Shown one piece after another: positions 53,993 to 63,563 of a DNA stretch of 64,000 nucleotides. The position numbers and the translations under genes were made by a program. Source of the DNA: Gemella sp. zg-570 (GTDB lineage Bacteria > Bacillota > Bacilli > Staphylococcales > Gemellaceae). Under the pieces are notes generated by a model. The model worked only from the letters and a program-made list of their open reading frames with translations. It ran no database searches and was not told where the DNA came from. The stretch spans positions 62,001 to 126,000 of the forward strand of contig NZ_CP076443.1 in NCBI RefSeq assembly GCF_018866345.1, written 5' to 3'. Every line of letters starts with the position of its first letter. Positions within the stretch are counted from its first letter, which is position 1.

Positions 53993-55327
53993 ATGTTGAG
54001 AATTAAAAAAGAACGCATAAAAACATTTATTCTTCTAATTTTAATAAGTAGTAGCTTATTTTTAACCTATATAATAGTTGGCTACAAAACAAACTATGAA
54101 ATACTAGGTGGTATCATAGAAGGTAAACAAGAAAATCAAAACATAACAAAAATACAACAAAATTCTCTGAACCTACTAAGTCCCTACATAATAATAAAAA
54201 ACAATGTAAATGCTATGGAGGAACAAGCACTACCAAATACCATTACAAAAGTTTCTAATGTAGAAGCCATTAAAAATAAAAATAATATTTCTCAGATAAT
54301 AAAAGAATTGTCAGACTTAGATGTAGAAGTTTCAAGAATTAGTAATAATTCTATTAATGACATAATAACTCAAAGTAAAAACTACTTTATCATGAAATAT
54401 AAAAACGATATTGACACTCTGTCCTCACAGGTACTTTATTCAGATGTAGATAAGCAGGCAATCAATTTAGATATTGATACAATTTTGCTATCAGATTCTA
54501 AAGACAACATCCTTTATTTTTACAAAAATGGAACAGAAAACTATATGCAGGTAGTTTTTAAGGAAAATATTTATAAAAGAATAGATGATTTATTTGTTAA
54601 AAATTCAAAAACATATAACAAGTATGTAATAGCTGGGTCTAGAGATTTTTATGTAAAAAAAGTTGCTGACTATACCATAGATGAATATAATACCTACAAG
54701 GTTGATATCAAAGATGTTTTTAATGATATTTTTAGTGCTAAAGGAAATGTCAAAATTAGCACATTAGCTTCCGAAACAAAAGAAATTACAGACGGTTATT
54801 CTATTCTTAGACAAAATGCAGACAGCATGATTTACATAAATCCATCTAACATGATAAATAATGCCAGAATTTTAAAAAGTAGTGAGATACAGTCAGAAGC
54901 AACAAGTTTTTTAATTTCTAGTTACTTGCCAAATTCCTACTATTCAACTCTTGGAATTGACGGAGATACAATAAGCTATCAAGAAGTATATAAAGAAGGT
55001 TTTGCATTTTCTGATGATTTAACAAGTGATATTAAAGTAAAAGTTACTAAGGAAGGAGTAGCTCAATTAACTATTCCTAGAGTTCATAAAGAAGCCCTAG
55101 TTTCTTCTAGCAAGTTGCCACTATATCACTTAGAAAATATAGCTGTAGTATTAAATTATATATATGCGAAGTTAGATATAGAAAAATTTATGGATATGGA
55201 ATTAGCTTATAAAAAAACATATAAGAAGGATAGAATTATATACAGTCCAGCTTGGTATATAAATTATGACGGTAAATATTATAAATTTTCAGACTTAAAA
55301 GAAAAAAGGGTTAAAGGTGAATTATAA
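53993..55327 (+). CDS. walH: WalK regulator WalH
   Basis: WalH (YycH) is anchored by one N-terminal helix (about 11-29) and has a large extracytoplasmic domain. With WalI it modulates WalK. The 444-residue length and place between walK and walI identify it; sequence identity of this family is generally low. ATG after GAGGTG. The stop overlaps the walI ATG (TAATG). Confidence 0.9.
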   Translation: MLRIKKERIKTFILLILISSSLFLTYIIVGYKTNYEILGGIIEGKQENQNITKIQQNSLNLLSPYIIIKNNVNAMEEQALPNTITKVSNVEAIKNKNNISQIIKELSDLDVEVSRISNNSINDIITQSKNYFIMKYKNDIDTLSSQVLYSDVDKQAINLDIDTILLSDSKDNILYFYKNGTENYMQVVFKENIYKRIDDLFVKNSKTYNKYVIAGSRDFYVKKVADYTIDEYNTYKVDIKDVFNDIFSAKGNVKISTLASETKEITDGYSILRQNADSMIYINPSNMINNARILKSSEIQSEATSFLISSYLPNSYYSTLGIDGDTISYQEVYKEGFAFSDDLTSDIKVKVTKEGVAQLTIPRVHKEALVSSSKLPLYHLENIAVVLNYIYAKLDIEKFMDMELAYKKTYKKDRIIYSPAWYINYDGKYYKFSDLKEKRVKGEL

Positions 55328-56127
55328 TGGATTGGGGAAAAATAAAAACATTATTTATATATTTATTTCTAGTCTTTAATTTAATCTTAATTTCGATCTA
55401 CGGATACTTAGTATATAAGAACAGGGTTGTAAATTATCATGAAATAGAGGCTATTGTTGCCTCTATGAAAAATGATAATATTACTGTCAAAGAGGTAGAT
55501 AACACCAAAGAAAATTTAGGTTATCTATCAGCAGTTATTAAAAGAGTTGCTGAACCAGATTTAAGTTCTAAAGTTGGTTCTTACTCTTATTCATTTGAAA
55601 GTAAAGACGGACTAGAAAAGTTAAATATTAAATTAGAAAAACCTTTGACAAATATTAATTCTCCAAATTATAAGGAAGTACTTAGCAGTTTTGTTAATGC
55701 AGACCTAACAAAAAATAAAACCTATGTTTTTGATGCTTATTTACCTAAAGAGCGTGTGGTGAATTTCCGTCAAACCTATGAAGGTGTGGTTATAAATTCT
55801 AATAAAAATGCCCTGATTCAGTTTGAAGTTGAAGATGACGGGAATATTTATAGACTTAGCCAAACAGCCTTTACAGATTTTAAAAAAGAAAATACGACAA
55901 ATATAGCTTCTTATTCGCAGGTAATAAATAAGTTATACCACGAAAATCTTATCCCAAGGGATAGTGAAGTTAAGGCTACTATAGGGTATTATACCTATAT
56001 TTCAAATGTAGAAAATCAAGTTTTAATACCGTCGTGGAAAGTAACCATAAGCGTAAAAAATAAAAATATCGAAAAAATATATTATGTTGATGCTATTAAT
56101 ATCAAGATATTAGATAAGAATGAATAA
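55327..56127 (+). CDS. walI: WalK regulator WalI
   Basis: WalI (YycI), 266 residues, has an N-terminal membrane helix (about 9-28) and an extracytoplasmic domain ending with WKVTISVKNKNIEKIYYVDA. That is the usual form, and it interacts with WalH and WalK. It is the last gene of the contiguous wal operon here; walJ is separated by an inverted regulator gene. A weak hairpin (ACAGC / GTTGT, T run) at about 56212-56240 may terminate it. Confidence 0.9.
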   Translation: MDWGKIKTLFIYLFLVFNLILISIYGYLVYKNRVVNYHEIEAIVASMKNDNITVKEVDNTKENLGYLSAVIKRVAEPDLSSKVGSYSYSFESKDGLEKLNIKLEKPLTNINSPNYKEVLSSFVNADLTKNKTYVFDAYLPKERVVNFRQTYEGVVINSNKNALIQFEVEDDGNIYRLSQTAFTDFKKENTTNIASYSQVINKLYHENLIPRDSEVKATIGYYTYISNVENQVLIPSWKVTISVKNKNIEKIYYVDAINIKILDKNE

Positions 56128-56287
56128 ATATTTTTACAAAAAATATACTTGGTTAGAAGATAAGAAAATTTTTAATGTAAAAAATATAATAAAATATTTA
56201 TATAAATAAAAAAAGACAGCCGTAAAGTTGTATTTTTTATTATTTAAACTTTTTAAATTTTTTATCAATGAGCTTTACAAAGATAAT

Positions 56288-56322
56288 AAAAACTCTCAGA
56301 AATAATTTCTGAGAGTTTTTTA
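56288..56322 (-). terminator. terminator of the ArsR-type regulator gene
   Basis: AAAACTCTCAGAAAT / ATTTCTGAGAGTTTT, a near-perfect palindrome with T runs both ways, overlapping the stop codon region. Confidence 0.9.
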
Positions 56323-57423
56323 GTGTTCGCTGTTACCTTTTAAACTTAGCAACTCTTGTATTTGATTTAAAGAATATTCTAGCTGGTCTCGTTTTACATA
56401 TAAAGAGCTGTATTCTCTTGTATCAATAATGCCAGCCTCTTTTAATATATTTGTTTGATAAGTTATTGCGGGGGGTGATACCTGGAAAAATTTACTTAGT
56501 TTTTTATTAGTATTTAAACCAAAACTAATCATTCTTAAAATATCTAATCTTGTATCATCAGATAGAGCCTTTAAAACTTTTTTACTAATTACTTCAGCTT
56601 TTTTCATTTTTTTAGCATAAAAAATTGAATCAAGACCTATGCAATAGATGGGTTTATTGTGGGTGTTGTTAAAAGTTGTATCACCTTCATTAGGTTTAGT
56701 AATAATGTTGATACGGTTAGCTCCAAACATCAGGGGAGCTACCTCTATTTCATTGCCACATCTTTCTGCTTCTTCTAAGGAAATTCTTTTTATATCCTTA
56801 TATTCTCTTTGCAGGGCTGATAATTTTTCACTTCCTAAAAAGTTGATACTAGCCTTATAAATTTCTGCCTTATCCATAGCTAAAACTTTTTCTAATTTTT
56901 TACTGAACAAGTCTTCAGCTTTTGTGAAATAATTTAAGTAAATTGGATATATAGTTTCAAAAACTTTAAGGGTGTTAGCTATAAATTGGCTAGGATTTTC
57001 ATATATTTGCAATAGATAGTATTTTACTTGACCACTTTCTTGTAGATTTTTTATAGCTTTTACAGTTTCAGCGTCATTACAAGCTGTTGAACCTATTAAC
57101 ATTTTTAATGTAAATTTTATTTCTTCATCAGTCAATGTTTTTATGGTAGCTAAAAATTCAGCTACATTTTCTATATTTTGTTTTTTGTATAGACTTCTAT
57201 AAGTCATTTGTAACATGGGATAAAAAGGTGAACAGAATACATTATTAAAATCTAAAATGTGGGAACTAATTTCATTATATAGAGCCTTATATAGTGTGTA
57301 AAATTCAATAGTATCTATTTTATTTTGTTTTTCTTCTAAGCTAAACATATATTCTGGATTTAAACATTCAAGCCCGATTATGAAATCTAGCAACTGTCTT
57401 TTTTCTTTTGATGAAAATTTCAT
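56320..57423 (-). CDS. ArsR-type winged-helix regulator with large N-terminal domain
   Basis: This 367-residue protein has a C-terminal ArsR-like winged helix (about 285-350; KVLKALSDDTRLDILRMISF, then FQVSPPAITYQTNILKEAGI). The N-terminal 280 residues are helical with no cysteine metal site and match no family that I recognise. Such long ArsR-type proteins of unknown ligand occur in Firmicutes. It is inserted in reverse orientation between walI and walJ, which are contiguous in most relatives. Confidence 0.8.
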   Translation of the reverse strand: MKFSSKEKRQLLDFIIGLECLNPEYMFSLEEKQNKIDTIEFYTLYKALYNEISSHILDFNNVFCSPFYPMLQMTYRSLYKKQNIENVAEFLATIKTLTDEEIKFTLKMLIGSTACNDAETVKAIKNLQESGQVKYYLLQIYENPSQFIANTLKVFETIYPIYLNYFTKAEDLFSKKLEKVLAMDKAEIYKASINFLGSEKLSALQREYKDIKRISLEEAERCGNEIEVAPLMFGANRINIITKPNEGDTTFNNTHNKPIYCIGLDSIFYAKKMKKAEVISKKVLKALSDDTRLDILRMISFGLNTNKKLSKFFQVSPPAITYQTNILKEAGIIDTREYSSLYVKRDQLEYSLNQIQELLSLKGNSEH

Positions 57424-57638
57424 GATTTTATTCCTTATTTAATATTATTATAAGTATAATTTTACATTAAAAATTTATTTAATTCAATTTTTTAATTTTA
57501 ATATAAGTAGGAAAAATAAATATTTTAATTTTTGAATTTATGTCAGTTTATATAATATTATGTTAGTTAAAAAATATTTTTATGGTATAATATGTAAATA
57601 TAAATTTTAGAGGAAAATAAATAAGAGGAGATGTTTTT

Positions 57639-58421
57639 TTGAAAATATCTATATTGGCAAGTGGTAGTACGGGCAATAGTATTTATATAGAAAAAAATAA
57701 TTTTCGCTGTCTTATAGACGCAGGTACGACCGGAAAAAGAATAACAGAAAACTTAAAAAAAATAGGTAGAGATATTAAGGATATAAATCATCTGTTCGTA
57801 ACTCATGAGCATGTAGACCATATTAAGAGTGTTGGAGTTTTAGCAAGAAAATATAATATACCGATTTATGCCAACAAATTGACTTGGGAAAATATGAATA
57901 TCGGTCAGATAGATACAGACTTAAAATTTCATTTTGAAAAAGATGAAACAAAAGATTTTGATGGAATTAGTATAAGTAGTTTTGGAGTAAGCCACGACGC
58001 AGCAAATCCACAATTTTACACCTTTGAAAGTGGCGGTAAAAAAGTTAGCATTCTTACAGATACTGGTTATATATCCGATAAAATGATAGAGCAAATTAAA
58101 AATTCTAATAGCCTAGTATATGAGAGTAACCACGAAGAAAATATTTTACTAAGTTGTTCATATCCCTGGAAAACAAAACAGAGAATATTATCTGACAGGG
58201 GACATTTGTCAAATACAGACGCGGCAAATTACCTAACAAAAATAATAGGAGATAAGACAAAAAATATCTATCTTGCCCACCTAAGTTTAGAAAATAATAC
58301 TAAAGAATTGGCCTATATGACGGCAAGAGGAGTTCTATCTAACTATGGTTTTGACTGTGAAAATGATATAAATATTAAAGATACAGACCCGGAAGAACCG
58401 ACCGACTTAATTTATATCTAA
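57639..58421 (+). CDS. walJ: metallo-beta-lactamase fold exonuclease WalJ
   Basis: WalJ (YycJ) is a 5'-3' DNA exonuclease-type MBL protein linked to mismatch repair and to the wal locus. The 260-residue protein has LASGSTGNSIYIE, the metal motif THEHVDHIK (HxHxDH), FGVSHDAANPQFY, SNHEENILLSC and RGHLSNTDAA. Translation starts at TTG 57639 with AAGAGGAG 9 bp upstream; the ATG at 57631 is out of frame. It is cut off from walRKHI by the ArsR-type gene. Confidence 0.93.
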   Translation: MKISILASGSTGNSIYIEKNNFRCLIDAGTTGKRITENLKKIGRDIKDINHLFVTHEHVDHIKSVGVLARKYNIPIYANKLTWENMNIGQIDTDLKFHFEKDETKDFDGISISSFGVSHDAANPQFYTFESGGKKVSILTDTGYISDKMIEQIKNSNSLVYESNHEENILLSCSYPWKTKQRILSDRGHLSNTDAANYLTKIIGDKTKNIYLAHLSLENNTKELAYMTARGVLSNYGFDCENDINIKDTDPEEPTDLIYI

Positions 58422-58669
58422 TTTACTAAAATAAAATTTTAAGAAATTCATTAGAAGTCTATAAATAATAATTAAACATATATTTAAAGGAAACAGGAAA
58501 TTTAAAACATATTCAATTAAATAATCAGAAAATTACATAATTTTCAGTAAAATATAAACAATTTACTATTGCAATTTGCTATAAAATCTTATAATATATA
58601 TACTATGTTAAAAAATAATAACTACAAATCAGACTATTGATTTGTGAAACTCAGGGGAGGGGTAAATAG
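58422..58669 (+). promoter_or_regulatory. leader of the opp operon
   Basis: A TATAAT element lies near 58592. The leader holds a hairpin ACAAATCA / TGATTTGT (58624-58645) just before the AGGGGAGGGG ribosome binding site, possibly a 5' stabiliser or control element. No other feature is visible. Confidence 0.5.
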
Positions 58670-59665
58670 GTGAAAAAATTATTAGAAATTAAAAATTTAG
58701 AAACAGCATTTAGAATAAAAGATGATTATTTTAATGCAGTAGATGATGTAAGTTTAGACTTATATAGTAATGAAGTGTTGGCAATAGTTGGAGAGAGTGG
58801 TTGCGGTAAATCTACTTTGGCTACAACAGTTATGGGGCTACACAATGAAAACCTAACCCGCTCTACTGGAGAAATTATTTATAATAATAAAAATTTATTA
58901 GACCTATCTGAAGAAGAATTAAATAAGATAAGAACTAAAGAAATAGGAATGATTTTTCAAGACCCCCTATCATCTTTAAATCCACTACAAAGAATTGGGA
59001 AACAGATAGAAGAAGCTCTTGTATATCATACAGAAATGAAAAAAGAAGAACGTGAAAAACGTGTTATCGAATTATTAACACAAGTTGGAATACCAAATCC
59101 AGAGCGTTGTGCAAGACAGTATCCTCATGAACTTTCAGGTGGTATGCGTCAACGTGTTATGATAGCTATGGCCTTATCATGCAAACCGCAAATTATTATT
59201 GCCGACGAACCTACAACGGCGCTTGATGTTACAATTCAAGCACAAATTTTAGACTTGTTAAAAGAATTGCAAAGTGAAATTCATGCAGGAGTTATTTTAA
59301 TTACACACGACCTTGGAGTAGTTGCCGAGATGGCTGACAGGGTTGCTGTATTTTATGCAGGACAAGTTGTGGAGTTAGGAAATGCAGAACAAATTTTTAA
59401 AAATTCTAAACATCCATACACAAGAAGTTTATTAAGAAGTATTCCCCAACTTGACGGAGAAGAAAATGATGCCCTTTATGCCATTGAAGGTATGGTGCCA
59501 TCAATTAAAAATCTTGATAGACAAGGTTGTCGTTTTGCAGCTCGTGTGCCATGGTTAAAAGCAGAAGACCACGAAGAAAATCCAAAATTACATGAAGTAG
59601 AAGAGGGACATTTTGTTCGCTGTACTTGCCACGAAAAATTTACATTTCAGGGGGAGGATAAATAA
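58670..59665 (+). CDS. oppD: peptide ABC transporter ATPase OppD
   Basis: This 331-residue ATPase has Walker A VGESGCGKST at about 43-52, signature LSGGMRQRVMIAMAL near 160, Walker B IIIADEPTTALDVT and the C-terminal oligopeptide-transporter domain with cysteines (GCRFAARVPW, CTCHEKF). Translation starts at a GTG with AGGGGAGGGG upstream. It overlaps oppF by one base. The order D-F-B-C resembles App/Opp loci of Bacilli; no binding protein is in the operon. Confidence 0.93.
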   Translation: MKKLLEIKNLETAFRIKDDYFNAVDDVSLDLYSNEVLAIVGESGCGKSTLATTVMGLHNENLTRSTGEIIYNNKNLLDLSEEELNKIRTKEIGMIFQDPLSSLNPLQRIGKQIEEALVYHTEMKKEEREKRVIELLTQVGIPNPERCARQYPHELSGGMRQRVMIAMALSCKPQIIIADEPTTALDVTIQAQILDLLKELQSEIHAGVILITHDLGVVAEMADRVAVFYAGQVVELGNAEQIFKNSKHPYTRSLLRSIPQLDGEENDALYAIEGMVPSIKNLDRQGCRFAARVPWLKAEDHEENPKLHEVEEGHFVRCTCHEKFTFQGEDK

Positions 59666-60597
59666 TGATAAAAATTGAAAATTTAAAAGTTCACTATCCA
59701 ATCCGTGGTGGATTTTTCAATACAATTCAAAGTTACGTTCACGCAGTAGACGGAGTAGATATAGAAATAGGTGCGGGGAAAACATACGGACTAATCGGAG
59801 AATCTGGCTCTGGAAAAACTACTGTTGGAAAAGTTGTACTTGGTTTAGAAGAAGCAACGAATGGAACTATAACTTATAAAGACGAAGACGTAACTAAAAA
59901 AGCCAACAGAAAAAAATTAAACTATAATAAAGATGTGCAAATGATTTTTCAAGATGCCATGTCTAGTTTAAATCCTAGAAAAAGAATTATTGATATTATT
60001 TCTGAACCTATTAATAACTTTGATAACCTATCTGAAGAAGATACGAAAAAACGTATTTTAGAATTATTATCAATAGTCGGTATGGGTGAAGATGTCTTGT
60101 ATAAATATCCATTTGAATTTTCAGGAGGACAAAGACAACGTATTGGTGTCGCTCGTGCAATAGCTTGTAATCCACGTCTTATAGTTGCTGATGAACCAGT
60201 TTCTGCCCTTGACCTTTCTGTGCAGGCACAAGTTCTAAACTTTATGAAAAAAATTCAAAGAGATTTTAATATTTCCTACCTATTTATTTCTCATGATTTA
60301 GGTGTTGTTAAACACATGTGTGATTATATTTATATCATGTATCGCGGAAGAATAGTTGAAAGAGGAACTCGTGATGATATTTACAACAATCCTCAACACA
60401 TTTATACTAAACGTTTAATTGCTGCTATTCCAAGTACAAACTTAGACAAGGCAAAAGAAATTATTAAAATTCGTGAAGAAGTAGAAAAAGAGTATCAAAA
60501 ACATCAAAATGATTATTTTGATAAGGACGGCAAAGTCTATGCTCTGAAAAAATTAACAGATACGCACTATGTAGCTATGAAAGGAGGGGAAAAATAA
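59665..60597 (+). CDS. oppF: peptide ABC transporter ATPase OppF
   Basis: This 310-residue second ATPase has Walker A LIGESGSGKTTVGK near residue 43, signature FSGGQRQRIGVARAI, Walker B LIVADEPVSALDLS and SHDLGVVKH. The C-terminus is shorter than that of OppD. The start overlaps the oppD stop (TAATG), which implies coupled translation at a 1:1 ratio. Confidence 0.93.
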   Translation: MIKIENLKVHYPIRGGFFNTIQSYVHAVDGVDIEIGAGKTYGLIGESGSGKTTVGKVVLGLEEATNGTITYKDEDVTKKANRKKLNYNKDVQMIFQDAMSSLNPRKRIIDIISEPINNFDNLSEEDTKKRILELLSIVGMGEDVLYKYPFEFSGGQRQRIGVARAIACNPRLIVADEPVSALDLSVQAQVLNFMKKIQRDFNISYLFISHDLGVVKHMCDYIYIMYRGRIVERGTRDDIYNNPQHIYTKRLIAAIPSTNLDKAKEIIKIREEVEKEYQKHQNDYFDKDGKVYALKKLTDTHYVAMKGGEK

Positions 60598-60598
60598 T

Positions 60599-61564
60599 AT
60601 GTGGAAAGTAATATTAAAGCGTGTTATCGTCATGATTCCTCAGTTATTTATTCTTAGTTTATTAGTGTTTGGTATGGCAAAATTAATGCCGGGCGACCCA
60701 TTTTCAGGTCTTGCAGAAAATCCAAAAATTTCACAAGAACAAATCGAGCATATTCGTATGGCAAAAGGATTTTATGACCCATGGTATGAGCAGTACTGGC
60801 ACTGGTTAAAAGATTTCTTTAAGGGTGATTTTGGTCTGAGTTATGTTACTGGTAAATCGGTAAATACCCTAGTTGGAGAAAGAATTTTTAATACCCTAAA
60901 TCTTTCAATCCTAACAGCCATATTAACTTATGCAATAGCTATACCCCTAGGTATGTATGCAGGTAGATATAACAATTCAAAAGGAGATAAAGCTATCAAC
61001 TTATATAATTTTGTAGCCTTGTCAGTTCCTAACTTTGTTCTTTATCTAGTTATGATTTTATTATTTGGTTTTCAATTAGGTTGGTTCCCAACAAGCGGTT
61101 CTGTTGATTTAGGTCTTCAACCAGGAACATTATCATATTTCATAAATAAATTACACCACTTAATCTTGCCAGCAACAACTATGGCATTACTAGGTACGGT
61201 TGGTACTATTCAATACTTGCGTAATGAAGTTATTGAAGCCAAACAAAGTGATTATGTTAAGACTGCCCGTTCAAAAGGTGTACCTATTAAGAGAGTATAC
61301 TCAGGTCATATCTTTAGAAACTCTTTATTGCCGATAGCAGCTTTCTTTGGATTTACTATTACAGGATTATTTGCTGGTGGTATTTTTGTAGAAACAATTT
61401 TTGGTTATCCAGGTATGGGAGAATTATTCTTCAAGTCGGTAACAGATAGAGATTATAGTGTTGTTACAACATTAATGCTATTTTCAGGATTTTTAACACT
61501 GGTTGGTAGTGCTTTGTCAGATATTATCATGGCAATAGTAGACCCACGTATTAAGTTGGATTAG
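60599..61564 (+). CDS. oppB: peptide ABC transporter permease OppB
   Basis: This 321-residue permease has six membrane segments, the first at about 9-29. The loop PGDPFSGLAENPKISQEQIE is typical of DppB/OppB proteins. The EAA motif region reads RNEVIEAKQSDYVKTARSKG. AAAGGAGG lies before the ATG. It pairs with OppC. Confidence 0.94.
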   Translation: MWKVILKRVIVMIPQLFILSLLVFGMAKLMPGDPFSGLAENPKISQEQIEHIRMAKGFYDPWYEQYWHWLKDFFKGDFGLSYVTGKSVNTLVGERIFNTLNLSILTAILTYAIAIPLGMYAGRYNNSKGDKAINLYNFVALSVPNFVLYLVMILLFGFQLGWFPTSGSVDLGLQPGTLSYFINKLHHLILPATTMALLGTVGTIQYLRNEVIEAKQSDYVKTARSKGVPIKRVYSGHIFRNSLLPIAAFFGFTITGLFAGGIFVETIFGYPGMGELFFKSVTDRDYSVVTTLMLFSGFLTLVGSALSDIIMAIVDPRIKLD

Positions 61565-61577
61565 GAGGATTATTAAA

Positions 61578-62483
61578 ATGACAGAAATTAAAAAAAATGA
61601 AGCTGTAACTAAATATCCTTCGGCATTTTCAGTTGTAGCACGTGAATTTAAAAAAGATAAGATTGCATTAGTATCATTAATTACTTTGAGTGCGATAATA
61701 TTATTTGTTATTGGATTTAATATCTATATTCGTTTGACAGATTTATATGCCAGCTATCATGAAGTAAATATTTTAGATAGATTTTTATTACCGGGTGAAG
61801 ATGGTTTCTTACTAGGTACAGATGCTGGAGGACATTCGGTGTTCGGCTGGTTAATGATGGGAATAGGAAATTCTCTTTTAATATCAGTTCTAGTAACTAC
61901 TTTAACTGTTGGTTTTGGAACACTAGTAGGACTTACAATTTCTTACTATGGAGGAGCAGTAGATAATATTGCAATGCGTATTATTGACTTTTTAGTTATT
62001 CTTCCCTACCTAATGATTATCATAGTTTTCGTTAGTGTTTATAGGGGATATGGCGTGATAAGTTTTATCCTTATGCTTGCTATATTATCTTGGATGGGTT
62101 CTGCCCGTCTAGTACGTTCTAAGACTCTATCTGAATCAAGACGTGATTACGTTCTTGCTTCTAAAACTATGGGGACAAGTGATTTTAAAATTATGTTTAA
62201 AGGGATATTACCTAATATCGCCTCTATCATAATAGTAGAAGCAACCCTATTGCTAGTATCTAATATGGGTACAGAAGTAGCCCTAACATTTTTAGGTTTC
62301 GGTTTACCAGCGGGAACACCATCAATAGGAACTTTATTATCTTACGCTCGTGATGCTGATATTCTAGTTCATAGAATGTATATCTGGTTGCCAGCAGCCC
62401 TATCAATTTTAGTTTTAGCCTTATGCATAAACTATATTGGTCAAGCCCTACGTCGTGCCTTAGATGCAAGACAAAGATTATAA
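61578..62483 (+). CDS. oppC: peptide ABC transporter permease OppC
   Basis: This 301-residue partner permease has an N-terminal OppC segment (SVVAREFKKDKIALVSLITL), membrane segments to the C-terminus, and the EAA loop SESRRDYVLASKTMGTSDFK. GLPAGTPSIGTLLSYARD is typical of the DppC/OppC end. It is the last gene of the operon and is followed by a terminator. Confidence 0.94.
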   Translation: MTEIKKNEAVTKYPSAFSVVAREFKKDKIALVSLITLSAIILFVIGFNIYIRLTDLYASYHEVNILDRFLLPGEDGFLLGTDAGGHSVFGWLMMGIGNSLLISVLVTTLTVGFGTLVGLTISYYGGAVDNIAMRIIDFLVILPYLMIIIVFVSVYRGYGVISFILMLAILSWMGSARLVRSKTLSESRRDYVLASKTMGTSDFKIMFKGILPNIASIIIVEATLLLVSNMGTEVALTFLGFGLPAGTPSIGTLLSYARDADILVHRMYIWLPAALSILVLALCINYIGQALRRALDARQRL

Positions 62484-62516
62484 AAAAGAAGATTAGTTTT
62501 ACTAATCTTCTTTTTT
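62482..62516 (+). terminator. terminator of the opp operon
   Basis: AAAAGAAGATTAGT / ACTAATCTTCTTTT with T run, directly after oppC. Confidence 0.93.
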
Positions 62517-62560
62517 AGTGAGTAAATGTTTTTTAGATAAATTTTTAATGATATCTATAT

Positions 62561-62752
62561 TTACTCAATTTCTTCCCTAGTTGTTTTTTCTTTTTTATGC
62601 TCTTTAAATATACTTCTAAACATTACTATAGCTGTGGTAATAGAAGAAATAGCAATTATTATTCCTAAAAATTCACTTTCAATAAAGTATTTATTTATAA
62701 AATAAATTAAAATATTAGTATATACAAGTATCTGATATTTGTCTGTAAACAT
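62561..62752 (-). CDS. small membrane protein
   Basis: This 63-residue protein has two predicted membrane helices (about 7-20 and 27-46) and a charged C-terminus (FKEHKKEKTTREEIE). The ATG has GGAGGAG 5 bp upstream, which makes it a believable gene. No family is recognised. It lies next to the leader-protein region at the right end and may belong to it. Confidence 0.6.
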   Translation of the reverse strand: MFTDKYQILVYTNILIYFINKYFIESEFLGIIIAISSITTAIVMFRSIFKEHKKEKTTREEIE

Positions 62753-62997
62753 TTTATCTCCTCCGCCTGCTTATATAAAATTTATTTTTTATCCCTTAAT
62801 TATCTTATTATAACATATATTTTTTATAATTATAAGTCTATTTTTAATTTTATTTTATGCTAGTATGATAAAAAAGATTAGTATTTATAAAATTAGTAGA
62901 CTTAGAAATAAAAAATTAAATTTTTATATTATTTGTCAAAAAATATTAGTTAAAGTATTTAATTAATATGCAGAATATATTTATAAGGATTGATAAT

Positions 62998-63368
62998 ATG
63001 AACTTGAAAAAATTATTTAAAATATCCCATATAGTTGATAATTTAAAAAATAAGAAAAAAATAAAAAATTATATAAGGATAACTTTATAAAATTTAATAT
63101 ACTTGTAAATACATTGCTAATAATTCTCATAAGTAATGATATCAGGAATAATCTTCAAGGTAAAACAATATTTACGATTATAGTCTTGTTATTAGTATCT
63201 TTATTTTTCAATAATTACATTTATGATTATAGAATTAATAATATAATAAAAATTTTAAGTTTGATAATGTTAATTTCATTATTCTTTTATTACAATGATT
63301 ACCATAAGTGCTATATGGCTACGATAATTTTGATTATAGCAATTAATGTATTGCAAGATTTATTGTGA
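62998..63368 (+). pseudogene. small membrane protein gene, probably frameshifted
   Basis: An ATG at 62998 with AAGGAT upstream opens 30 codons (MNLKKLFKISHIVDNLKNKK...) to a stop at 63090. An overlapping frame, open from 63054, encodes three hydrophobic segments (TLLIILISNDIRNN, TIFTIIVLLLVSLFF, MLISLFFYY) and runs to 63368. That second frame has only a TTG at 63114 without a good ribosome binding site. A one-base slip in the A-rich run at about 63054-63068 would join both into one protein of about 120 residues. It could be another immunity-like protein. Confidence 0.45.
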
Positions 63369-63535
63369 TATAGTAAATTTTTGCTTTTAGGAGACGTGGC
63401 TATGATTAAAAATTTAATGTTTTTTATTTTTATTAAAAAAATATATTTATAAGAGAATTATCAGATATATATATTATCCTGTTCTTTTTCTGATAATATT
63501 AATGATAAAATTCAAAAAATTTGGATTAGTATACG

Positions 63536-63563
63536 AAAAAGACGACTAAGTAGTCGTCTTTTT
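63536..63563. terminator. GACGAC-type hairpin at the edge of the shared block
   Basis: AAAAAGACGACTA / TAGTCGTCTTTTT, perfect arms with a 2-base loop. Confidence 0.85.
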
